From: Streptomyces himastatinicus ATCC 53653
GTDB taxonomy: Bacteria; Actinomycetota; Actinomycetes; Streptomycetales; Streptomycetaceae
Direction: 5' to 3'
DNA length: 64,000 nucleotides
Assembly: GCF_000158915.1 (NCBI RefSeq)
Contig: NZ_GG657754.1
Coordinates: 7,259,731-7,323,730 of the forward strand
Shown piece after piece: positions 8,273 through 17,652 of this stretch. The notes under the pieces are model-generated. The model was not told where the DNA came from. It did not search any database and saw only the letters and a program-made list of their open reading frames with translations. The first letter of the stretch is position 1. Each line of letters starts with the position of its first letter. The position numbers and the translations under genes were made by a program.

Positions 8273-8485
8273 ATGTTCTCCGTCGTCCTGACCGACAGCG
8301 AGACCGAAGCCGCCAAGGGCATCGCCGTGGCCGCCAGCCGCGTCGGCTCGGCAGCCAGCACGTTCCGGCTGCCCGTGGTCGAGGACAGCTACGGCACCAC
8401 CACCGCGCTGGGCGGGTGCGTCGTCGTCCTCCTGCTCGGCGGCTTCGTCTGCTGGGCGTGGGCACCGGAAACCAGCAGGGAATAG
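8273..8485 (+). pseudogene. C-terminal MFS-transporter fragment, apparently chimeric
   Basis: The first 16 codons (FSVVLTDSETEAAKG) match the GPH-type MFS gene at 40105-41409; 29 bases are identical (8294-8322 and 41212-41240). After that the sequence becomes the C-terminus of a different MFS type (GIAVAASRVGSAASTF...WAWAPETSRE). Only about 70 codons remain, with no start region. It looks like a recombination product of two transporter genes. The rest of the 8084-8543 gap shows nothing recognisable. Confidence 0.65.
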
Positions 8486-8543
8486 AGGTGCGCGCCGGCG
8501 CACCAGGCTGGTGCGTCTCCGAGCCTCCGTTGTCGGGTACTGA

Positions 8544-9149
8544 CTACGGTCCGGCCGTGCCGACAGAGTTTCCAGAGGGGTGGGCGACCTCCCAGGCCGC
8601 CTCGATCATCCGGAAGATCTCGTCCACCGCGGTATCCGGATCGGCCGCCTCGCGGGCCAGTGAATAAGCGTCGATCACGAACCTCGCGATCGTCCGGCAG
8701 GCCGTAGTGGTCCGTGACAGGTCGGGGTCGGCGGCGATGGCCGTTGCCAGCGACTCCGCATGGCGCAGCCTCATCGACTCCTCGTACTCCCGCAGGGCGG
8801 GTGATGCGTCGATCATGCGCCAGATCGGGGCGGCGCTGTCAGCCGTGCAATGTCGCACCAGGGCCTGGATCTCGCGGCGGAGCGCGGGGATGAGCGGTTC
8901 GTGTGGCGCCCGGCCGGTGACCGTCTGCGTGAGGCGTTGCTCGAAGTCGTCGTCCTGCTCGAACACCAGGGCCTCTTTCGAGGCGAAGTGGGAGAAGAGC
9001 GTGGTGACGGCCACGTCGGCCTCGGCGGCCACGTCACGGATGCCCACCGCGTCGTACCCGCGTTCCAGGAAGAGTCGCAGGGCGGTGTCAGCGATCTTCT
9101 GGCGGGTCGCGGCCTTCTTGCGCTCACGGCGTCCGGTCGGCACGGTCAT
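8544..9149 (-). CDS. TetR-family regulator
   Basis: 201 residues with an N-terminal TetR DNA-binding domain (RQKIADTALRLFLERGYD, then VAVTTLFSHFASKEAL, about residues 15-62) and a divergent ligand domain. ATG 9149 directly abuts AGAGG, so the GTG at 9143 (spacing of about 6) is a better start and would give 199 residues. It is divergent from a quinone-oxidoreductase-like gene with an 11-bp palindrome between them, so it probably represses that gene and itself. Confidence 0.88.
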   Translation of the reverse strand: MTVPTGRRERKKAATRQKIADTALRLFLERGYDAVGIRDVAAEADVAVTTLFSHFASKEALVFEQDDDFEQRLTQTVTGRAPHEPLIPALRREIQALVRHCTADSAAPIWRMIDASPALREYEESMRLRHAESLATAIAADPDLSRTTTACRTIARFVIDAYSLAREAADPDTAVDEIFRMIEAAWEVAHPSGNSVGTAGP

Positions 9150-9192
9150 CCTCTCACGCTATCAGATGCAAACATGAAGTCGTTCCTAAAAG

Positions 9193-9203
9193 CTAACCGT
9201 TAG
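9193..9203. promoter_or_regulatory. Palindrome in the TetR/oxidoreductase intergenic region
   Basis: CTAACCGTTAG has perfect 5-bp arms around a single base and lies 16 bp before the oxidoreductase ATG. It is the best candidate operator for the divergent TetR protein. Confidence 0.5.
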
Positions 9204-9219
9204 TGTTACGGTCGGTCGC

Positions 9220-10113
9220 ATGAAGAAAGTGAGCTTCGCCGAGTTCGGCGGTCCGGACGTTCTGCAACTCATGGATGCCGAAGAGCCCCACGCGGGCCCC
9301 GGTCAGGTACGCATCGCCGTGCGGGCGGCGGGCGTGAACCCCGTCGACTGGAGGGTTCGTGAAGGCCAGGTTCTGGGGGCCCATCCGATCGAGTTGCCCT
9401 CCGGAGTCGGGCTGGACGCCTCCGGGGTGGTGGACGAGATCGGCGAGGGTGTCGAAGGGGTCGAGGTCGGCGACCGCGTGTTCGGCGAAGGCTCAAGTAC
9501 CTATGCCGAGTTCGCCGTGCTGTCGGCCTGGGCCCGTATGCCCGAGGGGCTGACGTTCGAAGAGGCGGCCGGATACCCCTCGGTGGTGGAGACCGCACTG
9601 CGCATCATCCGGGAGGTCGGTGTGCGGTCCGGGCAGACGCTGCTGGTCAGCGGCGCGTCCGGGGGAGTCGGATCGGCGGTGCTACAGATCGCCCGCGACC
9701 GCGGCATCACGGTGATCGGCACGGCTGGGGCCGCGAACCAGGACTATCTGCGGAGCCTGGGTGCCCTCGCCACGACGTACGGCGAGGGCTGGCCCGAGCG
9801 GGTGCGGCAGCTCGGCCATGTCGACGCGGCTCTCGACCTGGCCGGCTCGGGTGTGATCCGCGAGCTGGTCGAGCTGACCGGGGATCCGCGGAAGGTGATC
9901 TCCATCGCCGATCTCGGTGCGCCGGAGCTCGGTGTCCGATTCTCCGGCGTGGCCGGGAGCGTGCCGGAAGCGCTCGCCGAGGCCGTCGGCCTCATCTCGC
10001 GGGGGAAGCTCCGCATCCCGGTGGAGAAGTCGTACACGCTCGCCGAGGCCGCGGCGGCGCACGTCGACAGCCGTGCTGGTCACACGCGCGGGCGCCGGGT
10101 CCTGGTCGTCTGA
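9220..10113 (+). CDS. NADP-dependent medium-chain oxidoreductase (quinone-reductase-like)
   Basis: 297 residues of the zinc-independent MDR superfamily. It shows the GroES-like N-terminal half (GQVRIAVRAAGVNPVDW), a substrate-loop segment, and the Rossmann motif SGASGGVGSAVLQIA near residue 147. The zinc-ligand cysteines of alcohol dehydrogenases are absent, as in quinone and enone reductases. It would reduce a quinone or activated double bond with NADPH in the cytoplasm. The divergent TetR gene suggests induction by an electrophilic or aromatic compound. Substrate not determinable. Confidence 0.88.
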   Translation: MKKVSFAEFGGPDVLQLMDAEEPHAGPGQVRIAVRAAGVNPVDWRVREGQVLGAHPIELPSGVGLDASGVVDEIGEGVEGVEVGDRVFGEGSSTYAEFAVLSAWARMPEGLTFEEAAGYPSVVETALRIIREVGVRSGQTLLVSGASGGVGSAVLQIARDRGITVIGTAGAANQDYLRSLGALATTYGEGWPERVRQLGHVDAALDLAGSGVIRELVELTGDPRKVISIADLGAPELGVRFSGVAGSVPEALAEAVGLISRGKLRIPVEKSYTLAEAAAAHVDSRAGHTRGRRVLVV

Positions 10114-10748
10114 AAACCGGGTTGCGCGTCGTCCTCAAGCGGGAGTTGAGGACCACGCCATCCGCGGTACTTGTGGGCTCTCGTATCCAACTGCCGCCGG
10201 TTCCCCCAGGGGCCACGCGGGTAATCGTCAGTGGCGGGTCTCCCGCCAAAGGATGAGCAGGGTCACTGCGCCACTACCGAACTTGTACGCTGCGCCCGGC
10301 AGGAACTCACCCGGCACGCTCAGTCCTTGCCCGCCAACCCATTCCGCAGGTGCCCGTCTTGTCCGTACGCGACCTGCCGCGACGGGTCAGGCGCCTCCGC
10401 CAGCGGGGAGCGTACTGCGGGTGGCATGCTGCGTGGCCACCATGATGCCGCTGGTGGGCTCGCGATCCTGGGTCGCAGAGGACGTTCCGGTCCGGATCTC
10501 ATGGTTTCCGGCTCCATGGCGGACATGCACAACCGCCCCGATCGCGGCGGTACCGGCCATCGACGGTACGGGCCGGTCGGGGCGGCGCTTCTTCGGATTG
10601 ACGTCGGTGAAACTCCCGCTGGTGTCGGTGTCATGATCCGTTCCAGGAGCCGACGGAGCTTCCCATACGCGATTTGTCAGACCGTGGCCTCATTTTCGGG
10701 CTACCGTCGGACACACCGTGTTGCCCACGCACCCCGAGGAGTAATCCT
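10114..10748. other. Gene-poor stretch with a possible degraded fragment
   Basis: No intact gene is convincing in these 635 bp. On the minus strand about 10410-10695 an open frame without a start codon reads GSFTDVNPKKRRPDRPVP and then GAVVHVRHGAGNHEIRTGT, faintly like the N-terminal part of secreted class-C beta-lactamase-like hydrolases, and ends at a TGA. This is a weak resemblance only. The rest shows nothing. Confidence 0.3.
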
Positions 10749-11285
10749 GTGTCGTCGCCCTGTGACCCCCAGTACGCTCCCGTTGGCGATGTGGGTGCCG
10801 CGCTCATGGTGATTGACTCTCGGCTCAAAGCCATTTACGACGGCAAGGCGGAGACCGACCCCGAACAGCAGCAGCTGAGCGACCAATTCGCCGCGTCACT
10901 CGGCCCCGACGAGGCCAAGGACATGCTGGATGGTGCGTGCACGCTCATCTACATGTTCATGCAGTGGCTGCGGATGGCCCACGAGGACCACGACAGGGAC
11001 GTCATCGAGTACGTCGTTCCCAGCTTCGTGGCCTCGATGCGCATGATGCCCAAGAGCATCTGTCCCGAGGTCATCCCCACCATGACCGGCCTGGTCGTCG
11101 CGGCCGGCACCGGCCTTAGCCCCAATCTGTGGCGCAAGCAGTACGGCGACTGGAGCGAGGCCGAGATGAATCCCCTGGAAGCCACGGCCGTGCTGCTCGC
11201 GGAGCACATCAACCGGCTCACCGACGACCGCGACTTCGCCACTCGCATGATCAGCGAAGCCCTGTCCAGCTCTCCAGAGGCATAG
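10749..11285 (+). CDS. Hypothetical helical protein
   Basis: 178 residues, soluble, no signal peptide or membrane segment. The GTG at 10749 is chosen because AGGAG precedes it by about six bases. The composition suggests an all-helical fold (EQQQLSDQFAASLGPDEAKDMLD, then ACTLIYMFMQWLRMAHEDHD). No motif or family was recognised. It stands alone between a gene-poor stretch and a peptidase gene; a hairpin 140 bp downstream could end its transcript. Confidence 0.7.
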   Translation: MSSPCDPQYAPVGDVGAALMVIDSRLKAIYDGKAETDPEQQQLSDQFAASLGPDEAKDMLDGACTLIYMFMQWLRMAHEDHDRDVIEYVVPSFVASMRMMPKSICPEVIPTMTGLVVAAGTGLSPNLWRKQYGDWSEAEMNPLEATAVLLAEHINRLTDDRDFATRMISEALSSSPEA

Positions 11286-11425
11286 AGGTGCGGTGGCCGA
11301 AGGTCGGCTACCAGAGGCTGAGCGGTCGGCCTGCTGTGACTGCCGCTTGAATGCGGAGCGCAATCTCCTGTTCGGATTCGCGGTTCGCCCGGCCGACGCG
11401 AATGCCGTGCCTTCATGCCTCCGGC

Positions 11426-11452
11426 GGGCCCTCTCTCGGAGGGGGAGGGCCC
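11426..11452. terminator. Terminator-like hairpin
   Basis: GGGCCCTC (11426-11433) and GAGGGCCC (11445-11452) form a perfect 8-bp stem with an 11-base loop. There is no T-run, as usual in Streptomyces. The rest of 11286-11679 holds no recognisable gene. Confidence 0.45.
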
Positions 11453-11679
11453 GGCCGAGCGGGTGCGGGTCGAGGAGGGGGCCGGCCGAAGCTGCGCGTG
11501 TCTGTGGGTTCGCCGACTCCGCCACCGAACCCGGGAGCCAAGAACGCTGACCTCATCCCGACTTCGAGGGCGCCAGCGACAACGCCTCGTGACGTGACCT
11601 GAATGGGAGGGGCGATCGGGGATCCGGGCGCCTAATCTGAGGATCCTTTGATCGCACGCCACCCCCAAGGAGCGCGCAC

Positions 11680-13094
11680 GTGACCCGCCGCCACATACGC
11701 ACCGCCGTCCTCGGCCGCGGAGCCGTCGCCGCCACCGTGCCGGTCGCCGTGGCGGCCCTGCTCGCGGCGGCCGGACCCGCCACCGCTGCCGGGCAGGTGG
11801 GCGCCCCCGGCGTCGGCGACCCCTACTTCCCGCTCGCCGGCAACGGTGGCTACCACGTCGCCCACTACGGACTGACGCTCGGTTACGACCCGTCGAGCCG
11901 TCATCTCACTGGCAAGGCAGTCCTCACCGCCCGCGCCACCCAGCGCCTGACCCGCTTCGACCTCGACCTCAAGGGCCTGAAGATCACCGGTCTGACCGTC
12001 GACCGGGCCAGGGCGGCGTACAAGCGTAGCGGTCAGGAACTCGTCGTCACGCCCCGGCGTGCCCTGCACAAGGGGCAGACGTTCCGCGTCACCGTCACCT
12101 ACCAGGGCAAGCCTGCCCCGGTCACCGACCCCGACGGCTCCCTCGACGGCTGGATCCCCACTGACGACGGCGCGTTCGTCGCCGGCGAACCCCAGGGCGC
12201 CATGACCTGGTTCCCCGCCAACAACCACCCGCTCGACAAGTCGTCGTACGACATCACCATCACCGTCCCCAAGAGCCGCACCGCCGTCGCCAACGGCGTC
12301 CTGCTCGGCCAGCGCACCCGCAACGGGAAGACCACCTTCCGCTGGCGGCAGAAGGAACCCATGGCCGCCTACCTCGCCACCGCGACCGTCGGGAAGTTCA
12401 AGGTCAAGCAGTACACGACCCGTAGCGGCCTCAAGGTCTACGACGCCGTCGACCCGCGCGAGGCCACCGCCTCCGCACCCGTGCTGAAGAAGCTGCCGTC
12501 CGTGCTGGAGTGGGAGAGCAAGCTGTTCGGGCCCTACCCGTACCGCGCCGCCGGCTCCATCGTCGACCACGCGCCCAACGTCGGCTACGCCCTGGAGACC
12601 CAGACCCGGCCCGTCCACGGCAGCGCCCCCGGCCTGGGCACCCTCGTCCACGAGAGCGCCCACCAGTGGTTCGGCGACTCCGTCTCCCTCACCTCCTGGA
12701 AGGACATCTGGCTCAACGAGGGCTTCGCCAGCTACGCCCAGTGGCTCTATGACGAGCAGCACGGCGGCGCCAGCGCCCAGGAGAGCTTCGACGACCTGTA
12801 CGCCACCCCCGCGGGCGATCCCGGTGGGCGTTCCCACCCGGCAACCCGGGCAGCGGCGCCAAGATCTTCGGCCGCCCCGTCTACGACCGCGGCGCCATGG
12901 CCCTGCACGCCCTGCGCACCGCCGTCGGCGACCGTATCTTCTTCCGCGTCCTGCGCACCTGGGCCGTACAGCACCGCCACGCACACGGCACCACCGCCCA
13001 GTTCGAGCGCCTCGCGGAACGGGAGTCCGGGAAGAACCTCGGTCCGCTGTTCAACAAGTGGCTCTACGCTCAGGGGAAGCCCCGCACCCCCTGA
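11680..13094 (+). pseudogene. Secreted M1-family zinc metallopeptidase, frameshifted
   Basis: Aminopeptidase-N-like gene starting at GTG 11680 (AAGGAG seven bases upstream) with a signal peptide. The M1 zinc site is intact in the first frame: HESAHQWFGD near 12650, with the third ligand in NEGFASYAQW. At about 12822 the frame shifts by -1: after YATPAGDP the sequence continues one base earlier as WAFPPGNPGSGAKIFG, then MALHALRTAVGD..., and reaches its natural stop at 13094. Inserting one base in the CCCGGTGGG run restores a full-length protein of about 470 residues. It is either a recent single-base inactivation or a sequence error; as written, only the catalytic part with a wrong tail is made. 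Confidence 0.85.
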
Positions 13095-13254
13095 CGGCCA
13101 CAACCGTCCCCCCAAGCTGACAAGTTCCACACGACTGTCGGCCAGGGCACATCCTCGTCAGGGCTTGGTGCGGCGCGGTTCTGGTGTGCGGGTGGTGGGC
13201 AGGTCGTCGCGGATGCCGTCTTCGGTGAGGGTGTGCGCTGGCAGGCGCCAATAG

Positions 13255-13649
13255 CGGTGCACAGCAATTCCGTGGCTCCCCCTCGGTGACCTACCTGCGG
13301 TTCCGCGGCTGCTGGAGATGATGATGACCTCCGGCGCGCCCGGGCAGGTCCGGTCGGCGACCACCATGCGCGATACCTACAGGGTGTCGCTGGGGTACCC
13401 GGTGATCGGCCCCTTCCTGGCGTACAAGTGCCTGATCGACCTCAACTATGCGCAGCAGACGCCGTTCTCGGAGATGGATCACGTCGTGCCCGGCCCCGGC
13501 GCACGGGACGGGTCGAGGCCGAGTACGCGCGGGTGGCACACCCCGAGATCACCGGGATCAGCGAGCGCAGCCGCATCAAGCAGTCCTGTCGCCTGGATGC
13601 CGCTCCCATGAGGGCCTGGTTCCCGCCCGAGTGGGGCCTGAACGACTGA
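13255..13649 (+). pseudogene. Possible fragment of a phage-type DNA-base-modification gene (low certainty)
   Basis: In one frame the sequence reads LPAVPRLLEMMM, then GYPVIGPFLAYKCLIDLNY...FSEMDHVVPGPGARDG. It changes frame near 13500 to RVEAEYARVAHPEITG and ends PPEWGLND-stop. This wording recalls the kinase/pyrophosphorylase-like proteins next to hypermodified-thymine genes in phages and actinobacteria (IGPFLAFQY..IDLNYS, VVAGPGARDGI). The N-terminus is missing. Assignment rests on remembered motif similarity. The neighbouring 13095-13254 shows only an unassigned minus-strand open frame. Confidence 0.45.
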
Positions 13650-13761
13650 CCGCCGTCCCGCGGCCGCTCATCAGGGGCTGGCGGACACGAGGCCTGTCAC
13701 TTGGTGGCCGCCCTTCACCGTCCGCGGGGCCCTCGGGGGCCGGGGCGCCTGGAACCGGGCC

Positions 13762-14670
13762 TCAGCCCTCCAGGCCCCGGGTCAGGTCGGCCAGGTCGAA
13801 GGTGTCGCTCGCGGGCGGGGCCTGCACCGTGACCGGCTTGTTGATGTCCTTGAAGGTGATCGTGATGTCGAGCCGCCCGCTGTCGCCCTTGCCGCGCGTG
13901 CGGAACCGCTTGGTGTGGCTGTCCTTGTCGATCCACATGTCCATGACCAGGCGGTCGACGCCCAGTTCCTCGTACTGCCGCAGGCTCTTCTCACGGCGCT
14001 TGCGGGTCGCGGCGTCCTCGTCCTCCAGGCTCGCGCGCATCTGGGCGAGGGTGACCGTACCACGGTAGTGGGTGGTCCGGGCACCGTCGATGGTCTCGTC
14101 GCCGACCCGTCGCACATTGTCGGCGTCGGAGAGGAAGGCGGACTCCTCGGCCGGATTCTTGTCGGCCCGGTTGGCGAGGGCGCCGCCTTGTCCCGCCGCG
14201 CCGGAGCCACCCTTGCCCAAGGCCGAGGCGTCGGTCGCGAGCCAGTTCTTGCCGTCGAGTTGGGAGGAGGACTCCTCGTCGAACCCGGCCTTGATGGCAT
14301 CGCCACCGAGGTACAGCTTGCCTCCGGTGAGCCGGAACTCCACCGACGCGTCCGCGCCCTGGTCGAGCGAGCGCGTCTTCATCCGCATCGCGGGCGGCTT
14401 GAAGGCTATGGCTCCTTCGCCCTCGAACCGGCCGTCCTCGGGCGTGCTGCCGGACATCCGGTAGCTCAGCGAGGTGAGCTTCTCGGTCTTCTTCGCCGCC
14501 GCTCGCACGGCCGCCGCGGGTGCCATATGCGGATCCTTCGCGCCGGACTTCCCCCCGCCGCTCTTCTCCGCACCACAGCCCGCCGTCCCGGCGCACAGCA
14601 GCGCGGCGGCGACCACCGCGCCCGCCGCTCTGGTGCGTCTGCCTGGTCCGGTGCGCACGACGATGCCCAT
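13762..14670 (-). CDS. Lipoprotein, LppX/LprG-like family
   Basis: About 302 residues. The ATG at 14670 is preferred over the GTG at 14679 because AAGGGGTGG sits at normal spacing before it. The signal peptide ends in a lipobox (LLCAGTAGC, Cys near residue 31), so the protein is lipid-anchored on the outer face of the membrane. The mature part shows the beta-rich fold of LppX/LprAFG-type carriers (LTSLSYRMSGSTPEDG; FRLTGGKLYLGGDA; VMDMWIDKDSHTKRF). Relatives bind or carry lipids, but some Streptomyces members have unknown roles. A broken second copy lies 8 kb away at 5810-6030. Confidence 0.85.
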   Translation of the reverse strand: MGIVVRTGPGRRTRAAGAVVAAALLCAGTAGCGAEKSGGGKSGAKDPHMAPAAAVRAAAKKTEKLTSLSYRMSGSTPEDGRFEGEGAIAFKPPAMRMKTRSLDQGADASVEFRLTGGKLYLGGDAIKAGFDEESSSQLDGKNWLATDASALGKGGSGAAGQGGALANRADKNPAEESAFLSDADNVRRVGDETIDGARTTHYRGTVTLAQMRASLEDEDAATRKRREKSLRQYEELGVDRLVMDMWIDKDSHTKRFRTRGKGDSGRLDITITFKDINKPVTVQAPPASDTFDLADLTRGLEG

Positions 14671-14827
14671 ATACCCCACCCCTTGCAGAACTTGCGTTCG
14701 TTTCTGTTCGATGTCGGGACATTAGCGCACGGACGCGCGAGGCGCGGCCCGGATTTCTCCGGTGCTGCCCGGCAGCGACAGGCGGCTGGAGCCGCGTAGC
14801 GCACCAGCGATCCCGTCCGGGCATCGG

Positions 14828-14959
14828 CAGGCGGTGAGGCAAATGCCTCACCGCGCCGGATCGAGCGGGATCGAGGAGGACGCAGCAGGATCGAATGGGA
14901 TGGAGATGTTCGGTTCTTCGGCAAAACCGCAGGTGAGATGGGTCACCGGTTGAGGTTCG
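14828..14959 (+). repeat. 132-bp dispersed repeat, copy B
   Basis: Same orientation and length as copy A at 3787-3918. It has the same hairpin (GCGGTGAGGCA / TGCCTCACCGC at 14831-14854) and the same shared strings (GATCGAATGGGATGGAG; GGCAAAACCGCA; GAGATGGGTCACCGG). Similarity to copy A stops exactly after GAGGTTCG; here no tRNA-like end follows. Confidence 0.75.
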
Positions 14960-15514
14960 CCGGGTCGGAGGTTGTGGCGGTTGGGTGTGTCGGTGATGTT
15001 CGATCCGATCGTTCGAGGCGCGGTGGCCGAGCCTGTCCGTGTGCGCGGACCGAGCGGCCAGGAGGGCCAACGCTGCCGAGAGGCCTTCATGCCTCGCCAC
15101 CGGCCAACTCGCCCGATCCAGTGCCCCGTTCGAAGCGAACCGGCCACGCGAGCGGACGGAGAGCGTCCGGCGAGGGGCCGGGAACGGGTTGCCCCACGCC
15201 ATGAATGCGAGGCACGAAAGGCACGCAAGTACCTTCCATCGTTACCGCGCACACCGTTGTCGGCTCAATGTCCCTGCGGCACGGTTGGCGCCAGTGAAGC
15301 GAGGTGACCGCAAGGGCCTGGAACGGCTCGGCTCGGCGAATCGCGTGCATGGTTCTCGAGGGCAGGCGCAATCCGTTCTTTCGCTCTCGTTCCTTGCCGA
15401 GTGTCTTCGTCACTGACATCGGCCGCCCATCCGCGGGCCCGGGAGATGTGTAGGGCCACAAACCTTCGTACGAGGTGCTCTCCACATCCGCACACCATCC
15501 CGTCGAGGACGACC
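14960..15514. other. Intergenic stretch without recognisable gene
   Basis: Apart from the repeat at its left edge, these 555 bp show only short open frames in several registers with no family resemblance and no supported ribosome site. The segment immediately before 15515 should contain the promoter of the DUF485-symporter operon, but no clear -35/-10 pair was found. Confidence 0.4.
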
Positions 15515-15880
15515 ATGGATTCCCGCGATCTCCCCCCTGGCCAAGGCCGGTCCGGCACCGCTGCGTCCCCGGAGTGCCTCCCCGGCTCCGGGTGGACCCG
15601 CGCACTGCGCGATCTGCGTGCCGTACGGCGCCGCCCGGCCCAGATCGCCGCCGCGGTCGTGGGTGCCCAGATGGCCGGCGTCATCCTGGCCAACGAGGCA
15701 CCCGGTGTCATGGCGATCACCTGGGCGGGACCGCTGAACATCGGGCTCACCCTGGTCCTGGCTCAACTGGCGTTCACCGGCTGGGCAGTCCTGTGGTACG
15801 TACGGTATGCGAGGCGCTGTGTGGAGCCCGTGGTCGAGCGTCACAGTGCTTCCTTTCCGCATCTGGAGAGCCACCGGTGA
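15515..15880 (+). CDS. DUF485-like small membrane protein
   Basis: 121 residues with two transmembrane helices (about residues 47-65 and 75-97) and a short cytoplasmic tail. Such proteins are usually encoded directly before acetate-type sodium:solute symporters, and here the stop codon overlaps the GTG of the symporter (GTGA, 15877-15880). The ATG at 15515 has GAGGA five bases upstream. It is presumed to be an accessory subunit or stability factor for the transporter; its exact role is not established. Confidence 0.75.
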   Translation: MDSRDLPPGQGRSGTAASPECLPGSGWTRALRDLRAVRRRPAQIAAAVVGAQMAGVILANEAPGVMAITWAGPLNIGLTLVLAQLAFTGWAVLWYVRYARRCVEPVVERHSASFPHLESHR

Positions 15881-17479
15881 ACTCTGTCCTCGCGCTCCCG
15901 GATTCCGGCAGGGCCTTCCCCGTTCTCGTTGTCTTCGGCCTCTGCGTCGTCCTTACGCTGTTCCTGTCGATCGGGTCGATCACCCACGAAAAGAACGAAC
16001 TGAGCGGGTTCTACCTCGGCCAGCGACGGCTGCCGTCGCTTGTCAACGGGCTGGCCATCTTCGGCAGTTACATGTCCGCGGCAGGGATGCTGGGCAATCC
16101 CGGTCTGATCGCGCTCACCGGCTACGACGGGATCGCCTATGTGATGGGGCCGATGGTCGCCTGGTCCGTACTGGTACTGCTGGTCGCTGAGCCGTTCCAC
16201 AGCACCGCACGGTTCACCATCGGCGACTCCCTCGCCCTGCGGCTGCGCGCCCGGCCCGCGCACCTGGCGGCGGGCATCGCGAGCGTGGTCGTCTGCCTGC
16301 TGTATCTGACCGCCCAGCTCGTCGGTGCCGGAGCGCTCGCTGTGAGCGTCCTGGGCATCGACGGAGACGCCGCCCAGCGGGTCGTGGTGGCAGCTCTCGG
16401 TCTTCTGATGGTCCTTTACGTCGTCATCGGCGGTATGCGCGCCGCGACCCTGGTGCAGAGCATCAAGGCCATGGTTCTCCTCGCCGCGGGCCTGTTCGTC
16501 GTGCTGGCGGTGCTCTCGGACGTGGGCTGGAGCCCGGCGCGTCTGCTGGATGCCGCCGTCCTGCACAGCGGCCTCGGTGACCCCTTCCTGGAACCCGGCA
16601 TCCGCTTCCACGACCACACCAGCAAGATCGATTCGGTGAGCCTGCAACTCGCTTTCGTGCTCGGAGCGGCCGCTCTGCCGCACGTCCTGATGCGTATCGG
16701 AACGGTCTCCAGCGGACGCAGAGCCCGTAAGTCGGCCGCGTGGGCGGCCTGCCTGGTCGTCGTCTTCACCCTGTTCGAGGTGATCATGGGCTTGGGCTCT
16801 GCGGCGCTGATCGGTTCGAAGCCCATCGAAGAGGATGCTGCCTCCGGGAACCGGGCCGTGCTTCTGCTCGCCGAGCGCCTGGGCGGGTCCTTCCTGCTCA
16901 CGGTGGTCTCCTGCGTCGCGTTCCTCACGATCGTGGGCGTTGTCGCCGCTCTCACGCTCACCGCGGCGGCGTCCCTGGCTCACGATGTCTACGGTGCGAC
17001 GATCATGCGGGGCAAGGTGTCCGAGAAGAGCGAACTCCTCGTCGCCCGGCTGGGCGTCGGGCTGATCGGGGTGGCGGCGATCGCGTTGTCGATGGTCGCC
17101 CAGCATCTCAACATCGCCTTCCTGGTCAGCCTTGCCTTCGCCATCGCGGCCTCCGCGATTGCCCGCCCTGCTGTTCAACCTGTGGTGGAGGGGTTTCACG
17201 ACCAGGGGAGCGATCTGGAGCACCTACGGCGGGCTGCTCGTCGCCGTGCTGTTGACCGCACTGTCCCCGGCGGTCTCGGGCAACCCGACTGCGCTGTTGC
17301 CCGGTTGGGACTTCGCGGTGTTCCCCTTGAGGAACCCCGGCATCATCTCCATCCCCGTGGGGTTCCTGCTCGCCTGGGCCGGCTCGGTCTCCGACCGGGG
17401 CCAGCCGGGCGGGGCGGACTACACGGATACCGAACTCCGCGTCCTCACCGGAACGGGCACGGGGCTTCGCGGCGACTGA
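15877..17479 (+). pseudogene. Cation:acetate-type (SSS) symporter, frameshifted
   Basis: Sodium:solute symporter of the ActP/MctC type, roughly 530 residues and some 13 helices if repaired. The first frame begins at GTG 15877 and carries family segments such as GFYLGQRRLPSLVNGLAIFG, SAAGMLGNPGLIALTGYDG and PHVLMRIGTV. Near 17150-17160 (TCCGCGATTGCCCGCC) the frame shifts by +1: the conserved continuation PALLFNLWWRGFTTRGAIWSTYGG is in the next frame and runs to the stop at 17479. It would import acetate, pyruvate or another monocarboxylate. The shift removes the last two to three helices, so the gene is broken unless the sequence is wrong here. Confidence 0.85.
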
Positions 17480-17652
17480 GCCGGTGGGGGTTCTACCCCG
17501 ACGCGGACGGCCAGTGGGAACGGGGGTACGAAGACGATCCCGATCAAGCCGTTCAAGACGTTCGGCAACCTCATCCGGGCCCGCGCGGCCGGAGGGCGGT
17601 CGCCCTTCCGATGCCGGGTGGCTACCAGTGACGGCGCCTGTTGAAAGCGCCC

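Noticed and set aside
10410..10695. A gene for a beta-lactamase-like protein
   Set aside because: Resemblance is limited to a few residues, there is no start codon, and the frame ends early; noted only as a possible fragment.
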